DNA of 64,000 nt from Lepturacanthus savala (GCA_030544235.1 CM060470.1:13123356-13187355); one strand, 5' to 3'; positions 15,519 through 27,548 are shown, counted from the first letter of the stretch. A program made the numbers and translations. Notes: generated by a model not told the origin, from the sequence alone.

Positions 15519-15846
15519 AAAAGCCCCAAAGGGGGGTGAACGCAGCTTTTCACGAGAGCAGTCCCACCTTAATTTGTTGGTTTTTAGTGTAATGTGCTAT
15601 CGAGATTTGGAGGAAAGGGACAAGTAATGCGTTTGCTACCGTTAAAAATGCCCTTTTTCTAATGCTGAAATGTTGAAATCTCACGAAGCAGCAGAAGAAT
15701 TCCCCCTTTCAGTGAAATGGACTGTTCCCTTATGGTACAGGAGTTTTTTTTAAAGGGATAGTCCTGTCAAATTCCTAATTTAGGGGGAGTTGAAATAATT
15801 TATATAAAAAGAAAAAGAATTGTAGTTTTAAAATACATTATTTGAC

Positions 15847-15849
<3 letters not shown>

Positions 15850-15891
<42 letters not shown>
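15850..15891. repeat. (TA)n microsatellite
   Basis: About 21 TA units. Confidence 0.96.
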
Positions 15892-15895
<4 letters not shown>

Positions 15896-16758
15896 TTGAA
15901 CTGCATATTTTCTCTAGACAGTGGTGTATAAGGTACCTGAAAGCCACACTAGTAAAAGTACAGATATACCACCAGAAAATTACTTCTATAGTTATAGTCT
16001 AAGTTATAGTCACCCATTAGAATATTACTATAATACTTAAGTATTTTTAATATCAAAACATTATTTGGATACTTGAATACAATAATAAGATAATACTTTT
16101 TCTTATGTAGGCTACTCAAAGTAAAAGCACAAATAAATATTGTGAGGGGGAGGGGAAAAAAAAGCCAGAATTGGCTTCCAAACTCTTTGTGATGTCACAA
16201 ATTATAGCCATATCAAGTCGTTTGCTGTTGGTATCACAGTGAAAGTTGATGGAAACATAAAAACTTATGTAAAGTACACTCAAAAAATACCTAAATACTG
16301 TAATAAAGTATTATTACTGTGTCTGTACCAGCAATAGCCTACACTAAGTGTGTTTTATGTTTCTCATCAAGTAATAGACATTTTTTTACAGGTGTTACAA
16401 GTGATAATAGTAATGGTTCAGTTCCATTTAGTGTAGCAGAGCCTTTCCACATGCACAATAGCAGCACAATGACTCTGTTCAACCTGAATGGAATAGAATC
16501 TTAATTAACGTCATCGGTAGCACCTGTATTTACCTACTTGGTTGCCTTGAAAAAGGGTCTATTGTATCAGTACGGTACAGAATCGTACAAAGGCTTATGA
16601 CCCAGATACCTGCAAATCATACATTCTCTAGGTAACCAAGCAGCAGGTGAAAGATGAGAATAAGTGAGTTTGTTCCGAACAGGGCCCTGATTCATGTCGC
16701 CAGGTTCAAATCAAGGTCACTGATCACAAAGCGACCATTTTCATTTACTGACACCACG

Positions 16759-16759
<1 letters not shown>

Positions 16760-16790
<31 letters not shown>
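16760..16790. repeat. (TA)n microsatellite
   Basis: About 15 TA units. Confidence 0.96.
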
Positions 16791-16792
<2 letters not shown>

Positions 16793-19700
16793 TTAATTTT
16801 AATAGTCTGTGTTTTCCTGTTAAGCTGCAGTGGAAGTTTAGTAACTGTTTATTATCATATTATTAACAGTTAGTATGGTGCTAATAAGACTGTATCCTTT
16901 CTATACCAATATCTACTTGATTTGACTAAGCTCCATATTGGCTTCAGGTAATCTTTTAAATAGATGTAGCACAGAAGTAGGACGACACATGTACTGTATA
17001 AAGGAATCTTCTATTGGTCATGTTATTTTGGGCACCTAAATACTGTTTAAGACAGACCATTCAGTAACAATGCCCAATCCTATTCAAACACCCAGTGAGC
17101 AGCCTAGAACCCTTAGACCAAAGCGGCTAAATGAAATTCATTAATTGGACTACTTACTTACACCAATGCATTTCCTATTGTGACATGCCAAAAGGCTGTT
17201 TTAAGAAAAAAAAAGTGTATGTATTGTGAATTTATCCCTTGTAAGTCACATGTTTATCACACATGGAAGCTATTCACTTGTGAGATCTCTCTCACAGATT
17301 TTCACGTGTGAAAAGGCATGTGTTCAAACAACAATCCCACATGTGAAACAGCGTTTCCTGTTGGTTCATGATTTCAATATGCAGTTTTTGGACATGTGTT
17401 TTTACGGAGGCACATTCATTCACCCACAATAGGAACGAAATTGGAGACATTTTCACATTATTATCTTATACATTAGTAATAGTAATGAAATAGGTGGGAA
17501 AAACAACTATAAATAACATGAATTTCAAAGTATACATATATAGAATGTCATGGGGATTTGGGTGGTCAATGTGTTTTTGTGTGTTATTTTATTTTTCAAT
17601 ATGAGCATTTGTGGCTTTTTAAGCAATGTTGGTTTTTCTTTTTTCCCCCGTCTGCTTCAGAATGGTGTATCATCAGAGTTTTTATACGTCTGTTTTCACA
17701 TTCATCTGCTCAAAGTGGAAAGTTTTGCTCTGTGATCATCGAAAATCCAATTTGAAGTGGCAGGCCTTCAATCATGATTTGTAACATCACAAATAGATCG
17801 GAGCCGATCCCGGTCCATTATTCAACTTCCTCCTGCGCAATATGGAAAACATGAAGCCTCCAGTGCACGCACAATGAGAACGGACTTTACAAGTAGGAGA
17901 CAAATTCTGTGGAAATGAAATGTAAGTGCATATTCATAGACTGGAATTTGTAACGAGTTGGAAGGAATAAACGCCATTTTAAGAAATCTGGTACTTTGTT
18001 TTGTGGAAAAAAAAAAAAAAAAAAATCAGACGCATTGTTGTTCCAAGCTGAGTGTTTTTATGTCTCACTCTCTGGGGAGGATCTTTAACAACTTTGTGTT
18101 CTTGAATTTTCAGTGAACAAAAAATATGACAATGCTCTCTTTGTCTGCTTTAGCTACGGATCAAAAAGACAAATCCGATCAGTCAAAGTGTGTTTGTGCG
18201 TATGTATGCACATGCATGGATGTGCATAAAATGGAAACTTATTTAAAGTGAGATTGATACTGACATTGAGAGTAGACTAAGGGAGATGCAGTAGACTACA
18301 CTTTAATTTTGGTAAGCGGTAACAAGCACCAACAGATCTGTGCAGAAGGAATAAAGATTGACTGTATAGCGTTTGTTGTACAGATTCCCGCTACTGCTTG
18401 TTAGTATAGTCATTGTCATGTCTACATTATAATTCATTAGGGACCCATACAGTATATCTGGCCATCTGGCAAACATAAGTCCAATATTCACTCTCTTTTA
18501 GCCCTGTGTTTGCTTTCTACCAGACCCGTGTCTGTTTGCCATTTGGTGCTGAGCACGTAATGTGTGTGTAGAACGTGGTTTTAGAGCTTTCTCACTGGAA
18601 ACAGCTGTCTGGTGAGGCTGAAAAACAACAATATGAGAGCACCGAGAGTGAACCAGAGCAATAAAATTCTAGCTGGGCAGCTAAACAATGAGCTGAAACT
18701 CCTAGTTTGATCATTCTCTGTCAGTTCATCACTTTGAGCGACACATCTCACATTAAACATTGTCTCGTAGAGCCACTTTATAAAAAACAGCTTCCTGGCA
18801 AAATTTGGTAATGAAAAGTCTGCACGTGAGTGCATAGTCCGCTAATATTTGCACACACATGTGCACACGAATGCAATGAGAATGAGGAAGCTTGATAGGA
18901 GCTTTATCTCTACAGATAATCCTTTTTATAACTTACAATACAGTGACTAACCGAAACAATCTGTCTCTTTTCTTTGCATGTTTGGTCAGTATTTCCTGGG
19001 AAAGGATTTCAATCGCACCCCTGACAAAATCAACAATTATAGCCAGCTGACCACTGTGGACACCCGGGTCAGGTCAATTCCCAGCACCGGAACTTCTGGT
19101 TTGGCCGGGTGCTCCAGTGAACACACACGTCAGTTTGCGTCGGTGAGAAGTTGGCGAGGATCATGTTCTTGTTGTTACAGGTTTGGTCAGGGTGCCAGGG
19201 TGCCAGGATGCCAGGGTGCATGCTTCTCACTGAAGCTCCTCAGCACTGCTGGTGACTCCATTTAAATATGCATTCATGTCTACTCTCAAGAATACAAAAA
19301 TAGGGAGTTATTGACAAGGAGAATGAAAAGAAAGCTAGAATATAGATTTTCTCTAAAGTGGCAAAACTTTATTTAATTGTACATTCTGGTCTCAGATGCA
19401 TAATAGTTTTAAATGTAAAAATCCTAGATACAACATCTAATGTTTTCTTTTCTATAAATGGGGAAAAAAGGAATTGATATGGCTAATATATTGGAGTACT
19501 GTGGTAATATATAATCAGACCTTGACTTAACATTCTCAGGTATGGAAGACATTAGAGTAAATCAAAAACAAACAGGACATGCGGGTCAGCAGCGACCCAT
19601 GGATTCTGGTTTTTTTCCCCCAAAGTGTTGATGGGGAATTAGAAGAATGTTCTGTTTGATGTAAGGATCTATTGATTTAGGCTTTGGGAGCCTTGCAGGA

Positions 19701-20220
19701 AGCAATCAGGAGGTGGAGAATTGATTGAGCGGGTGGCTGCTTTATTCATTAACTGAGGAGACACTCCACTGGATTGGATGGCAAGTTGATGGGATCTTAA
19801 TTTAGGAATTGATTGTTCTGTAGGCCACATTTTTCTTTAGAGTCTGTTGGTGTCAGGACGGGGTCAGACAGAGTGCAGCTGGTGGCTTTCTGTGCACCTA
19901 CTGTACAGTCACAGGACGACTGATAACTATTAACACATTTATAAAAAAGAATTTATGTTCTCACAGGATCATTTGTGAGCATGTGTATCAAGTTAAAAGC
20001 CGATTCTCTCCTAAAGGATAAGACCAGCTATTTTCTATATGGTTCATTTGTTAACAACGTGCAGAGCCAAACCAACAATCTAAAGCCTGATGTATTTCAT
20101 TCCTCCGTGCAGACTATAAAAACACAAACAAGGAGCCACACCATTGCAATACCCAAGCTATTTTTTTGTGATCAATTGTTTCTATTTATCAAAAGAGAAG
20201 GGAATGACATAGTTCGTTAC

Positions 20221-20442
20221 TAGCCTGGGTATACCCAGGCTATATACCCGAATTCACTTTGCTATGAAATTTAGTTTGGACGCCAAGGACCCAATTTTTC
20301 CCATATCTAGGGAGCCGATCAAGAACGGGAGGTTGCAGCAAGACGATGATGAAACACATAAATGACTGTTGATAACTGTGGATACAACATGGCGGCAGAC
20401 AGTGATTTACCTTTCGATGCAGCCTTAGAAAGTGTCATTTAG
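20221..20442 (+). mobile_element. possible remnant of a helicase-carrying fish DNA transposon
   Basis: Starts with a perfect 22-bp palindrome (20221-20242; half-site TAGCCTGGGTA). About 150 bp on, an ATG at 20390 opens MAADSDLPFDAALESVI before a stop. This resembles, from memory, the start of RecQ-like helicase ORFs repeated in teleost genomes (ISL2EU-type elements), but the conserved helicase motifs are absent here. A chance resemblance is possible. Confidence 0.3.
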
Positions 20443-22374
20443 ACTGCAAGTTTATTTTGACAAATTTGAGCAAATTTTAGTGCTAAACTATTACATCTTT
20501 ATTGGCTATCAGCTATGTCATTGGTTATGTGTAATATGATTGGCTGTAAGCTATTTGATATACATTCATAGTGCCCAATAAACGGCTCTGGGCTTTCATA
20601 AACCATACCTCCAATAGGAACAAATGAACAGTTCCCAGATGGAATATCAATCTACATTGATATGAGGTCTGTTGTTAGCTAGGATAGTTCAGTACAATGA
20701 ATAGTATGAACTTTGTTTTTACCCATGCCTCAAGAGAACCCCCTCGGTTTGCGACTACCCTTGGTTTGCCTCTCAACCTCACTCCTACATCTACTAATGT
20801 ACGTAACTTGTGAGTGGAAAGGGGGGCAACCCGGGGCATGCTGTACGCTCACATTACCAGCCTAAGGTGAAAATAGAAGAAAAAATATGTACCTGGCAAA
20901 TCATTAAACATCCTAAGACCTTTATCATCAAAGATATCAGCCATGACATTAACCGAGGTAATTTGTTTAAAAAAAGACTAACAATGAGCTGGTTTGTGGC
21001 TCATTGAAGTGTTTCTAATATGTTTCGGGCAACAAGAGTGGTCTAATACACAGAGGAAGATATATCATGCTTTGGATTCATGTGAAATACTTGTAAGTAG
21101 GATTAGTTCTTTGTTGGTTTGGCTCCGCACGTGTGATTTGTTGACAACAAGGAAAATATCGAAAATCTATAGACGGCTATATCCTTTAAGGTACATTCGG
21201 AGGCCACAGCGTTTATCATGTTCACCTTGAAACGTGTATAATTGACATTCAGTGACATGGATCATTACGCGCCGGTGACATTTGAGTGTGTCAGTATCGA
21301 TGTAGTGACACACAGCGTGAATATACTGCATGGGCGCATGCATCCATCTGTACAAAAACACACACTGCATTCACGGCACATCAATGTCCAGCAAAGAGCC
21401 TCCTTGACCTCTACGTGTAAGGCAACCTCCTTTGCCGCTTGATTAAACACACACATACATGCATGTTACATCCTAAACAGGTTTGAATTTAGCTCTGGTT
21501 TAAACGACAGCTGCTCTGTAAGTATAAATGTGCAGAAGACATGAAGTTAATTATGATAAATGCACATCCATTGCAGATGTTACCTATAATCTCCTTATTG
21601 TGTGATGCACGTGAGCATTTGGGAATATAATAATTAAATAGATCTATATATACATAGTCACTGATGTAAACAGTAAAAAATGTTTTCCCCACATCTTACA
21701 TACATAGACACACTCTATACTCATTTACATCGCCTTTTTCCTGTTTCCATGGAGACACCACCTGTTTTATTGCACTAGGATCACACCATCTGACTTAATC
21801 ACAACACATGCACACATACAGCTTCCAAACTCTCGCCTAAAGTGATTTTTCTTTTTTTTTCTCAGACTAGTCTGTACTACAATGACTGTGGGTACCATAT
21901 CACAAACTGATCCCTACATGCACTGATTATATTATATTAATTATGAAGCATCCCTCTACTGGGCTTAACTGACGTTGTTTATAGATAACCGATTCCTCTC
22001 TGTGGATGGGAGTCTCTTTCATAAATCAAATCCTCGAACTTTCCACCTTGATAAGCAGCTCTAAGCTCCTAAAGGAATTAGCCCCTAGTGTGATGTATAC
22101 ATGTCTTATTTTCTTTGCTTGGTCCCAGTAGATTAGGGTAGATGAGGGTAAGAAAGACATTTTTAAAGGCATGTTAAATGAAGAGCATCAGTTTTGTAAT
22201 TGAGCTAAATGAATATGGGGTGATAAACAGATGACAGTGGTGACACAGTGCCTATTGCCCTTTATTACTTTAGTGAAAAGTTTCTTAATGTGGAATGTGG
22301 AGTTTTTTTCTTTTCTCTTCCCAGCAGATGCAATAAAACAGACCTTTTATTTGTATTATTAAACTGTGTTTTAC

Positions 22375-22600
22375 ATTCTGTGTGGAGTTTGCATGTTCTC
22401 CCTGTGTCTGCGTGTTTTTTTTTCCCCGATTCAGCTTCCTCCCACAGTCCAATAACATGCGTAGGTTAATTGGAGGCTCTAAATTGTGAGTGTGTGAGTG
22501 AATGGTGTGTGATAGACTGGCAACCCATCTGGGGTGTATCCCTGCCTCTCATTTGTAATGTGCTGCGATACTATTTGAGGAGTAAGTCATATGAAGTAAA
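22375..22600 (+). mobile_element. LINE-like 3'-end repeat, second copy
   Basis: Shares with 8796-9044 the blocks CAGCTTCCTCCCACAGTCCA, AGGTTAATTGG, GTGTGTGAGTGAATGGTGTG and ATCTGGGGTGTATCCCTGCC in the same order. It extends further 5' (GTGGAGTTTGCATGTTCTCC) than the first copy. No target-site duplication seen, so the boundaries are approximate. Confidence 0.85.
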
Positions 22601-23052
22601 TTACCTTTTTGTGTCCTTTGAAGATGTATTGATGACTGCAGCAGTCAGTGTATATTGAACTCCTACAGCCTCACATACGCATGTATAGTCAAACATAATG
22701 GCATCCTTTAGATTAGTTAAACATCTATCTTAAAATGTACAGTTACATGTTACAGTTCAACACCAGCTCGCAGGCATGCAGACATTCCTCAGAGCTCATG
22801 CAACAGACATGCATTATCACAGCTACACATATGCTCCCCCCCCCTTCCCTCTTTTTATAATCAACATGTGACAGCATGCATATTGGATTGTGCCTGTGTA
22901 TGTAACATACAGGAGAAATGTGGAATGTACAATATGTAATATGCATGTGTAACAACATAGCAAAGGCAGAGGGCAGATCCTCTTGAAAGAATGCAAAAAT
23001 ACCAATGGGGCTGTGATGAACCATTCCCATCTATTCATCACACCCACAGATG

Positions 23053-23097
<45 letters not shown>
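23053..23097. repeat. (TG)n followed by poly-G (17 G)
   Basis: 14 TG units run directly into 17 G, and more G-runs follow to 23117. Potential G-quadruplex. Confidence 0.95.
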
Positions 23098-23506
23098 TGT
23101 AATGGGGTGTGGGGGGGCTATTTTCTTGAGACTGTGGTCTACATCCTTCCTGTCAGCTGCTCTGCTGGCAGGCACAGTGCTGCAGCTATTTCTGTCGTTA
23201 CTTTACGATGTTTTCAATAAGCCACGTGTATTGTACAAGTTCTGAAATGCATTCATGTGAGACAATTAGAGGTTAAATCTCACTCAAAGGCGAGACTGTA
23301 AAGCCCACTGCCGTAAAACTGTCGTAACGATCGGCTTTACGGACAGGAACTGCTACTGTGTGGAGCAGCTGCCCTTGTAAATGATGTGGGGAACATGTGA
23401 GTATTTGAAGGTGTTTGTTGGCTACGTAGAAATGAAATATTTGTTTTTTTAAGCACTTTTTGTGTTCATTCAGTAATTCAGTGACTGGCGGGTTTCTGCC
23501 GACGTT

Positions 23507-23521
23507 AAAATGGCCGGAAGT
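23507..23521 (+). promoter_or_regulatory. candidate YY1-like/ETS pair, possible tmem177 promoter
   Basis: AAAATGGCC overlaps CCGGAAGT (23514-23521). ETS (NRF-2/GABP) sites beside YY1-like ATGGC cores are typical at TATA-less starts of nuclear genes for mitochondrial proteins, as Tmem177 is. It lies 1.5 kb upstream of the tmem177 ATG, so use would need a spliced leader. The connecting donor is not clear. Confidence 0.3.
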
Positions 23522-23727
23522 AGTGATTGACATGTCAAGTTAAACATTCAGTCCGTCCGTATTAGAAAAACTCAAATATTTTTAGCATTTATTAGCACTA
23601 ATGATATAACTACGTGTGCTATATGACTGTCATTTCATTCATAATATTATATATATATTATATAATATATATTATATTACATTGGCAATTTTACAAAGCC
23701 TGGATAAGCTTTAGTTTTTTTTAACTG

Positions 23728-23731
<4 letters not shown>

Positions 23732-23800
<69 letters not shown>
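23732..23800. repeat. (TA)n microsatellite
   Basis: About 34 TA units, the longest dinucleotide tract here. Confidence 0.97.
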
Positions 23801-23803
<3 letters not shown>

Positions 23804-24174
23804 TAAACAAAAGAAATGATTATATGAGCAAACTCAGTAATTCCATACGTTGTTGTAAACGTCCATGGTTATCCCAGGTATTAGAATCATATCAAATTAT
23901 AATAATAAATATATTCTATAAATCTGAATAGTTTCTATATAATCTGTTAGAGTGGAAGAAATTTCTAAATTTGGTCTGTTGTTGAGCCAAAAACAGCGGC
24001 AGCCCACTTCACAGTGAAACACTTTAATGGAAGCAGATGGAGCCTCAGGCTCAGGTTATAATCATAATGCTTCATTTACACCAAAAGTAAAATAAAGATG
24101 TCTTCCAAAATCGCTGGAAACAGATGTTGCTCTGCCACGCTTTGAGAAGTGAAAGTGAAGAGGAGAACTTGTTT

Positions 24175-24460
24175 TAAGTTTAAAAAAAAAAATCCCAATT
24201 GATTGTGACATCCTCAAGGATGTGAAATTTGCTCTTCGCTTTTGACCCATCCCCTGAGGGAGTGATGGACAACAGCGATGCTGTGTCCGGGAATCATTGG
24301 GTGATTTAACCCCCAAGTCCAATTCCAAATGTGGACTGCCAAGCAGGAAGTTGATGGGTACCCTTTTTTTTTTTTTTTACAGTTTTTGGTATGACCCGGC
24401 TGGGGATTGAACCCCGACACTCCCAATCTCAGGGTGGACACTCTACTGCTATCCTAACAA
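24175..24460 (-). mobile_element. tRNA-derived SINE
   Basis: Read on the minus strand, it starts with a tRNA-like head: AGCAGTAGAGTG (A-box region) and GGTTCAATCC (B box, 24413-24404). A body follows (GGGGGTTAAATCACCCAATG, CCCCTGAGGGATG-like, GATGGGTCAAA), ending in GTCACAATCAATTGGGA and an A/T tail at 24180. This whole layout matches a very abundant teleost SINE I recognise by consensus. The internal poly-A (plus-strand T run near 24364-24378) separates head and body. No clear target-site duplication. It sits 0.5 kb upstream of the tmem177 leader exon. Confidence 0.85.
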
Positions 24461-24770
24461 TCACAAAAATATACTCCGGTGATCTATGGTATGAAATGGC
24501 TTTGTATTATCCGGTGTGACTGGGGACTCTTCCATTTTATTTTGAGCACATGGGAAAAAAAATGTCTCCAGAACATCCCTGTTTATTGGGGACTCGGCTC
24601 CCTCCGGTTTCTAAACACAGCTGACTTCCTGCAACAGCACAACTCTCTCAAGACTCTCACGAGACTAGCGGAGGCTTCTACCCTCACCATCTGCCTTGAG
24701 ATAACAACATGAGCCTGACAAAAATATTGCTTCCAGAAGCCAAAATCAGCGGGGGATGACTGCCCCATCC

Positions 24771-24777
24771 ACTTCCG
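24771..24777 (-). promoter_or_regulatory. candidate ETS site upstream of tmem177
   Basis: ACTTCCG (CGGAAGT on the minus strand) lies 227 bp upstream of the tmem177 ATG, in a locally GC-richer stretch. It is an alternative to the 23.5-kb site as the tmem177 core promoter. Confidence 0.3.
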
Positions 24778-24937
24778 TTATAGCACGTCGCTCTGGCTGC
24801 TGGTTCTTGTTCAGTACTGGAATCAAATTGAGAAATTTCTACTTCGATCACTAACAATTAGGTGAAAAGGTCAGCGTTTTAAAAACAGCTAAATCCTCCT
24901 TTAACACACACCAACATTTTGCCCGTCTCCTTCACAG

Positions 24938-25204
24938 ATCCCGCCTGCTGAAGTCTGCGGCGCTCAACAGATGTGAAAAATCGGTCAAGGACAAAGACCC
25001 GACATGGCGTCTCGCTTCTTAAGATTTTCAGTACTTCTTCAGAAGTACCGGACTCCGTTGATGATTACCAGCTGCGGCGGGGTCTTTGTGGCCAACATCT
25101 TCTACCATGTCCTGCCAGACGTGTTCTACCGTTCTACCTACCAGGCCTGGTACAAAGGAGAGCCAGTCACACTGTCTGAAAAGCTAGAGGCTCTTTTCCA
25201 GCAG
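24938..25204 (+). CDS. tmem177: tmem177 exon with leader and residues 1-67
   Basis: Leader begins after CTCCTTCACAG (acceptor, ending 24937). The coding part, 25004-25204, ends ...LEALFQQ at a weak donor, GTTGTG, which is itself the first unit of a (GT)n tract. The N-terminal hydrophobic segment (ITSCGGVFVANIFYHVL) is encoded here. Confidence 0.85.
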
Positions 25205-26808
25205 GTTGTGTGTGTGTGTGTGTCTGTATGCAGTTGTATATGTGTTTTTCCTCCTTCCTTTCTTTCATTACTCAAGTTTACATTTAGTATAACATTTGTA
25301 AATTAAAATAGATGTTTACAATTGTTTGCAGAAGGTGCAGTTGAGATAAACCAAAAAAACAAAAGCACATTTCACCGATAAATTCACTATTTTGACAGCC
25401 ACAGAACTATTCAGGAAACATTGTACACTCAGCTTTGTCGTGGTTACTGGTGCTGCCATTGTATGCATGTGCAAAAGTTCTGAGCAAGAATCGCAAAGAA
25501 AGAAACAAACCTTTTGATTTGACTGTGCACACAAGGCATCACATAGAATCCTGTGTGATCTAGATGTAGCATGGAGGGGAAACAAAAGTGATAAGACAAA
25601 GTAAGGCAAGTTTATTTCAAATTAATTCAAAGTGCTTTATATAAAACATTGAAAGCATCAAGATTCAATAAAAAAATAATGATTAAAAGGGTAAAAATCA
25701 AAAAAGTGAAATTACAAATAAGAACAATCAAAATAAAACTTAATTAAATAAAAAAAAATAAATTAAAAGCAAAAAAAACAGCAAGATATAATTTAAAAAT
25801 AGTTGACTAAAGGGGTGGGAAAAATCAAAAAATACCATTAAAAATAAAACGAGCAAATCGTGGAAAATAGTGCAGTGAAATATGAAATCAGAAAATGAAA
25901 TCAGCAATAGGCAGCAGCAAACAGAAAAGTCTTCAGCTCTGACTTAAAAACAGTGAAAGTTGCAGCAGTTGCAGTGGTTCTCTGGGAGTTTGATCCAGAT
26001 ATGTGGGGCATAGAAACTGAATGACTAACTCAATTAACATTTATTTATTTATTTTTTTACGATGTGTCATTGACAGGTGTTGAAGGAGTACGGCATCGGC
26101 TCGCCCAAGAACTTCTCCGCCTTCGCCTCCTTCGGGTTCCATCCGGTCAGTGCCGGCGTCCCGTGGCTTCCTGCGGGAGCCCACGTCGGCATCCCGGCCA
26201 ACTTCAACAGCACGGCCGACGACCCGAGCGGAATCACCGACCGCACCATCTTCATCAACGGCAGGACGGTGGAGTGGGAAAGCGACGCCGGCGCCGCACT
26301 GAAGGAGGTGCTGGTGTTCTCCCCCGAGGCGCAGAAGTTCGCCATAGCGCGGGAGGTCGCCCGCCTGCAGTCCGGAGGACCTGTGATGCTCGGCGCCCTC
26401 GCCCCGCTCTGCCTGGCCGGGGTCTGGGTGTACAGCGCGGTGCTGAAGCAGATCTTTGGGCTCTACTCCGGGCCGGCGCTGTTCCGCGGGGCCGTGAACG
26501 CTCTGGCGCTGTCGCTCGGCGCCGTGTCCTACCTCGTCACTTCAGACGCCGTCAGCCAGTGGGTCGATTATAACTCAGACAGGCGGGCGGCAGGGCTGTC
26601 CCGCGACTACACCAAGGGAGGGATAGAGTTTTACGACAAGATTCTGTCCAGAAACAGGACACTGCGCTCGCTCATGGGGCAGAAGGGAGTGGAGATGTAC
26701 GCGCCCAGCGGGAACCTGTTCCCTGCTCACCTTCTTAGAATGAAACACGCACCGTACACGTCCAGGAGGGAAGGGATCCTCAATATGCTGAAAGAGGAGA
26801 AAGTGTGA
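25004..26808 (+). CDS. tmem177: tmem177, mitochondrial inner-membrane protein, complete
   Basis: Tmem177 is a mitochondrial inner-membrane protein; the human protein associates with COX20 and newly made COX2 during cytochrome c oxidase assembly. Two exons, 25004-25204 (67 codons) and 26077-26808 (243 codons plus TGA), join in phase 0 to give 310 residues against 311 in human. Recognisable blocks: PVSAGVPWLPAGAHVGIPANF, SPEAQKFAIAREV, GGIEFYDKILS, LRSLMGQKG, YAPSGNLFPAHLLRMKHAPY. A hydrophobic stretch lies at about residues 19-41, and two membrane segments at about 168-190 and 202-222. The ATG at 25004 is the first in frame and matches the family N terminus. A pyrimidine-rich acceptor ends at 24937, suggesting a non-coding exon further upstream. 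The second exon is much more GC-rich than its surroundings. ptpn4 follows 4 kb downstream in the same direction, as in mammals. Confidence 0.96.
25205..26076 (+). other. tmem177: tmem177 intron with embedded repeat
   Basis: 872 bp, GT-AG. After the initial GT tract, 25608-26020 is a dispersed teleost-type repeat. The acceptor is CATTGACAG (ending 26076). Confidence 0.9.
25608..26020. repeat. dispersed teleost repeat in the tmem177 intron
   Basis: GGCAAGTTTATTT followed by CAAAGTGCTTTATATAAAAC, an A-rich middle, then AAAGTCTTCAGCTCTGACTT and TCTGGGAGTTTGATCCAGAT. This order is that of an abundant fish interspersed repeat I recall but cannot name with certainty. It has decayed and is non-coding. 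Confidence 0.6.
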
Positions 26809-27099
26809 ATAGTAACGGCAGCTGGGCCTCACCTGGACAACTGTTAGTTCTTTCCAATAATCTTTCTGACTGTTTTGAAATTTTGAGAAGAAGAATTTTG
26901 AGAAGAAGAAAACAACTGAGCCAAAGGCATTAGCATCATTCTCACAGAAATGCGGTATCCCACGTTAGCTGAATGTTCCGTTTGATTCACCCAATGCAGA
27001 ACCACTCGTGGTACAAGTCAGTCTCTTTGCAGCCAGTGTGACTCGTCATGTATTTATCCGCCAAATATTTATGGAACTAATTCTGGACCCACAGTACAA

Positions 27100-27105
27100 A
27101 ATAAA
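27100..27105 (+). terminator. tmem177: polyadenylation signal of tmem177
   Basis: AATAAA 292 bp after the stop codon, just before the foldback element at 27119. A second AATAAA follows at 27573-27578, beyond that element. Confidence 0.7.
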
Positions 27106-27118
27106 CATATTTTTCAGA

Positions 27119-27548
27119 CTTTATTTAAATGGGGATTCATTAGACTGTCATAACACTGTCATAATCATGACATGACACCTGTCACGAACATTAATGAATG
27201 ATTATGACAGTTAAGTGTCATTCGGTTAATTAAGTTGCTTTTAATGCAAAGTTGACATTCCTTGTTGTTATGACAAATTGATTTAAACCTTATATCTTAT
27301 TGACATTAAACTGTCATTGTTTTGGTTCGTAGTTTCTTTTTTAAGTTTAAAAGTAAGGTGTGCTATGTCATGTTTGTTATTTTTGCCTTTGTTTATATTT
27401 TATATTTCAATGTTATCTTTGCATCAAAAGTGACGTAATTTACCAAATGACACTTAATGACAACTCATAAGTATTTATTAATGTTCATGGCAGATGTCAT
27501 GATTGTGACAGTGTTATGACACTCTAATGAAACTCTATTCAAATATGT
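27119..27548. mobile_element. foldback MITE with ~115-bp inverted arms
   Basis: Left arm (about 27119-27237) and right arm (about 27436-27548) are inverted copies. TTCATTAGA, TGTCATAACACTGTCA, AATCATGACAT, GAACATTAAT and AAGTGTCATT on the left all recur in reverse complement in the same order on the right. Loop about 200 bp. No coding capacity. It lies in or just beyond the tmem177 3'UTR. Confidence 0.85.

Larger units (their letters stand above)
15519..23500. other. intergenic region between mras and tmem177
   Basis: Divergent mras and tmem177 are separated by about 8 kb of AT-rich sequence. It contains (TA)n tracts, a palindrome with a possible transposon remnant (20221-20440), a LINE-like copy (22375-22600) and a TG/G tract (23053-23097). 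I see no coding exon in 15.5-20.2 kb or 20.5-22.3 kb. Confidence 0.7.

Noticed and set aside
15300..15627. 98-codon plus-strand frame over the candidate first exon of mras
   Set aside because: No similarity recognised; a GC-rich antisense shadow of the putative 5'UTR exon.
18978..19265. 95-codon frame with a GC-richer stretch (GGTTTGGCCGGGTGCTCC)
   Set aside because: Vague resemblance to a fish SINE body, but no tRNA head, tail or target-site duplication; not enough to call.
23273..23533. 86-codon minus-strand frame starting at the YY1/ETS site
   Set aside because: No recognisable domain or splice partner; a divergent promoter partner is possible but unsupported.
24400..24460. tRNA-like sequence with a B box
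   Set aside because: It is the head of the SINE on the minus strand and not a functional tRNA gene; it lacks a complete cloverleaf and is joined to the SINE body.
26064..26573. 169-codon frame overlapping tmem177 exon 2
   Set aside because: Arg/Pro-rich alternate-frame shadow of a GC-rich exon.
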